The notes under the pieces are model-generated. The model did no database searches. It saw nothing but the letters and a program-made list of their open reading frames with translations, and was not told where the DNA came from. This document shows, in pieces, positions 62,128 through 64,000 of a stretch of 64,000 nt of DNA; the first letter of the stretch is position 1; every line of letters begins with the position of its first letter. Both the position numbers and the translations under genes were made by a program. This DNA comes from Microvirga alba (GTDB lineage Bacteria > Pseudomonadota > Alphaproteobacteria > Rhizobiales > Beijerinckiaceae), in the NCBI RefSeq assembly GCF_015694465.1, contig NZ_JADQDO010000002.1:62001-126000 (forward strand). Reading direction: 5' to 3'.

Positions 62128-62777
62128 TCGCGGACCCGGTCGCCTTCATCCGTGCCGAGACGCGCCTGCGTCCGGTGCCCCACACGCCGGAACTCTCCCT
62201 GCACGTGGCGGATGAAGCCACAGAGCTCTGGCAGAAGACAGAAGAGGAACTCGGCAGGATCGGCCTTCCTCCGCCGTTCTGGGCCTTCGCGTGGGCCGGA
62301 GGACAAGCGCTTGCGCGTTATGTTCTCGACAACCCTGAGACGGTTCGCGGGCGTCGCGTGCTCGACTTTGCCTCTGGCTCTGGGCTCGTCGGGATCGCCG
62401 CCAAGAGGGCCGGCGCGATGGCAGTCACGGCATGCGACATCGATCCGTTCGCGGTCGCGGCAATTCGTCTCAACGCTGAGGCCAACACTGTCAGCCTCTA
62501 TGCCGTTCAGGAGGACCTCGTCGGCCAGGACCAAGGCTGGGACACGATTCTCGCGGGCGACATCTGCTACGAACGCGACCTCGCCGAACGGGTGAGCGAT
62601 TGGCTGTTCGGCTTGAGCGAGCGGGGCGCCACGGTTCTCATCGGCGATCCGGGGCGCAGCTACCTCCCGAAGGACCGCCTCGAAAGGCTTGCTCTGTACG
62701 AGGTCCCGGTGACTCGCACGCTTGAGGATTCGGACATCAAGAAAACCAGCGTTTGGCGCTTCCGAACCCGCTCGTGA
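62124..62777 (+). CDS. ETF-beta lysine methyltransferase-like SAM enzyme
   Basis: This is a 217-residue class I methyltransferase. The SAM-binding motif I is VLDFASGSGLVGIAAKRAGA (about 80-99), with CDIDPFA as motif II, and there is a DPGRSYLP motif (about 173-180). The early PPPFWAFAWAGGQALARY is the hallmark of the METTL20/ETFB-KMT group. Bacterial homologues, such as the Agrobacterium one, methylate the electron-transfer flavoprotein beta subunit and also L7/L12. It is coupled to the GT4 gene by an ATGA overlap. Confidence 0.87.
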   Translation: MIADPVAFIRAETRLRPVPHTPELSLHVADEATELWQKTEEELGRIGLPPPFWAFAWAGGQALARYVLDNPETVRGRRVLDFASGSGLVGIAAKRAGAMAVTACDIDPFAVAAIRLNAEANTVSLYAVQEDLVGQDQGWDTILAGDICYERDLAERVSDWLFGLSERGATVLIGDPGRSYLPKDRLERLALYEVPVTRTLEDSDIKKTSVWRFRTRS

Positions 62778-62830
62778 ATCGGCCACCGGGGCCGAAATGA
62801 TACTTTGTTGCAAAAACCCTCTATGAATGA

Positions 62831-62849
62831 GTAGCATTATAACCTATAC
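62831..62849. promoter_or_regulatory. Possible Zur/Fur-type operator before zur
   Basis: GTAGCATTATAACCTATAC has a TTATAA core and GTA/TAC ends, loosely matching alphaproteobacterial Zur boxes (around ATGTTATAACAT). It lies about 70 bases before the regulator start. The left half is degenerate, so autoregulation is only suggested. Confidence 0.35.
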
Positions 62850-62918
62850 GAACGGAGTGGATTTCGGGTTCGATACCCTCTGATCCAACACCTTTGACTC
62901 CGACGATGGGTGATCAAG

Positions 62919-63419
62919 ATGGCCAGATTGGCAGCTTACAAGCAGCACCACGAGCAGAGTGAGGGCGCTTGCGCCCACGCCATTGGGCAATCTGAGAAGG
63001 CTGAACGGGCACTCGCGCAGTCCGAAGCCATCTGCCGGGCCCATGGCGTCAGGCTGACGCCGATCCGCCGAAAGGTGCTCGAAACCCTCTATGCGACCCG
63101 CAGGCCTCTTGGCGCGTATGATCTCGCGGAAGCCCTCGCTCCGGATGGCCGCCGGCTTGCTCCAGTCACGATCTATCGGGCCCTGGAATTCCTGATCGAG
63201 CAGGGGCTCGCCCATCGGCTGGCGAGCCAGAACGCCTATATCGCAACGTTCCATGATGACCATGAAACAACGGCGTTTCTGATCTGTGAGGAGTGCGGAG
63301 ACGTGAACGAGATCAATCCCGACGCCCTCAGCAGTACCCTCGCCGGGCTCGTTCAAGCCGAAGCCTTTCGACCGCACGCCAGATTTCTCGAAATAACCGG
63401 TAAGTGCTCGCAGTGCTAA
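62919..63419 (+). CDS. zur: Zinc uptake regulator, Fur family
   Basis: The 166-residue Fur-family regulator probably represses zinc-uptake genes when zinc is bound. A winged helix (about 40-110: HGVRLTPIRRKVLETLYATRRPLGAYDL, PVTIYRALEFL) precedes a dimerisation domain with the structural zinc cysteines in CEECGDVNEI and the C-terminal CSQC. The His-rich HDDHETTAFL sensor loop is present. I use ATG 62919. GTG 62910 is possible. The long N-terminal extension (about 30 residues) and the ispG neighbour are typical of Rhizobiales Zur rather than iron Fur. Confidence 0.9.
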   Translation: MARLAAYKQHHEQSEGACAHAIGQSEKAERALAQSEAICRAHGVRLTPIRRKVLETLYATRRPLGAYDLAEALAPDGRRLAPVTIYRALEFLIEQGLAHRLASQNAYIATFHDDHETTAFLICEECGDVNEINPDALSSTLAGLVQAEAFRPHARFLEITGKCSQC

Positions 63420-63518
63420 GAAATCGCCTGATTCGGCTATCCCTGTCACGCTTGACGGAGAGGGCATTTCGCTTCAGCTAGTCAGCGGCAGCCTGGAGTT
63501 GCCGTTCTGGATCGCCGC

Positions 63519-64000
63519 ATGTCCTTGATGTCCTCATCTCCTGTCGATGAAATGCTCTCCGAGACGCTGGCCGGACCGGCCCCGCGACACACCACGGTTG
63601 GTGTGCGGGTGGGATCAGTCCTCGTCGGCGGCGGGGCGCCTGTTGTCGTCCAGTCGATGACCAACACCGATACGGCCGATGTGGACGCCACTGTGGCCCA
63701 GGTCGCGGCTCTGGCGAGGGCTGGCTCGGAAATCGTCCGCATCACCGTCGACCGGGACGAGGCCGCGGCGGCCGTGCCGAAAATCCGCGAGCGACTCGAC
63801 CGGCTCGGCGTCACAGTCCCCCTGGTCGGCGATTTTCACTATATCGGCCACCAACTTCTCGCCGATCACCCGGCCTGCGCCGAAGCCCTTGAAAAATATC
63901 GCATCAATCCGGGAAATGTCGGCTTCAAGGACAAGAAGGACCGGCAGTTCAGCGCCATTGTCGAAATCGCGATCAAGCACGGCAAGTCGGTGCGCATCGG
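63519..64000 (+). CDS. ispG: 4-hydroxy-3-methylbut-2-enyl diphosphate synthase (5' part)
   Basis: The frame from ATG 63519 is open to the right edge (160 codons). It encodes the N-terminal TIM-barrel part of IspG/GcpE, which reduces MEcPP to HMBPP in the MEP pathway of isoprenoid synthesis using a [4Fe-4S] cluster. [17 protein letters not shown] (about 44-60), the [15 protein letters not shown] stretch and [19 protein letters not shown] are diagnostic. The cluster cysteines lie beyond the window. A second ATG at 63528 is possible. Confidence 0.94.
   Translation, partial: MSLMSSSPVDEMLSETLAGPAPRHTTVGVRVGSVLVGGGAPVVVQSMTNTDTADVDATVAQVAALARAGSEIVRITVDRDEAAAAVPKIRERLDRLGVTVPLVGDFHYIGHQLLADHPACAEALEKYRINPGNVGFKDKKDRQFSAIVEIAIKHGKSVRI

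Noticed and set aside
62866-62884. GGGTTCGATACCC resembling a tRNA T-arm
   Set aside because: There is no matching acceptor stem, D-arm or anticodon arm in the preceding 70 bases, and it lies just before zur.
1-64000. CRISPR arrays, insertion sequences, prophage or integrase genes
   Set aside because: I looked for regular short repeats with spacers, transposase or integrase motifs and attachment-site duplications and found none. All long genes have chromosomal metabolic or housekeeping character.

Overview
The window looks like chromosomal DNA of a high-GC alphaproteobacterium, most likely Hyphomicrobiales (Rhizobiales) in the Microvirga/Bosea/Methylobacterium direction. The grounds are two HWE-type sensor kinases, a Rhizobiales-style Zur next to ispG, a bacterial ETF-beta-type lysine methyltransferase, dispersed palindromes of the kind common in Rhizobiales, and an FNR/FixK-type box. 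I see no phage, insertion sequence, rRNA, tRNA or CRISPR. Genus is inference only.

Layout. 1-0.8 kb: end of a FixK/FNR-box-controlled pair (unknown protein plus monohaem cytochrome c). 0.9-2.3 kb: chromate transporter chrA. 2.4-9.4 kb: one minus-strand operon for a three-subunit molybdenum hydroxylase of the PaoABC type, with an XdhC-family maturation protein, an internally deleted mocA-like gene, a DapA-family aldolase/lyase and an atypical SDR. 9.6-18.4 kb: housekeeping genes (a 58-aa stress-type protein, ppc, a YegD-like Hsp70, tex, an HWE sensor kinase). 18.6-23.4 kb: an N-methyltryptophan/sarcosine-oxidase-type flavoenzyme, then a TPP riboswitch driving thiBPQ. 23.6-26.3 kb: a GGDEF-EAL protein and a DUF2218 protein.

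26.3-44.0 kb is the most striking region: an amino-sugar and peptidoglycan-fragment utilisation cluster. A sugar ABC importer (minus strand) faces a BadF-type kinase, a GntR/UTRA regulator, a SIS-domain deaminase (NagB-II type), nagA and a Gfo/Idh/MocA oxidoreductase (plus strand). Next come a peptide-type ABC importer with two permeases and a binding protein but no ATPase (with a coupled GNAT acetyltransferase), then anmK, a YfeW-like serine hydrolase, murQ and a second BadF-type kinase. Together these could import chitin- or murein-derived sugars and anhydro-muropeptides. AnmK/kinase plus MurQ would give GlcNAc-6-P, and NagA and the SIS deaminase would give fructose-6-P. Candidate operator half-sites recur in three control regions of the cluster.

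44.0-49.0 kb: a DUF4239-like membrane protein, a PfkB kinase, a second HWE kinase and prfC. 49.0-49.85 kb: a gene-poor stretch with a palindromic repeat, a 24-codon ORF with a near-perfect Shine-Dalgarno followed by an intrinsic terminator, and an exported-protein gene broken by an in-frame amber codon. 49.8-57.0 kb: an aspartoacylase-type deacylase, glucokinase, a GH15 enzyme, otsB, and an otsA whose N-terminus is a two-TM sensor-like module. 57.1-60.4 kb: a type I secretion ABC protein/adaptor pair without a visible substrate or outer-membrane partner. 60.4-64 kb: a GT4 glycosyltransferase, a protein lysine methyltransferase, zur, and the 5' part of ispG.
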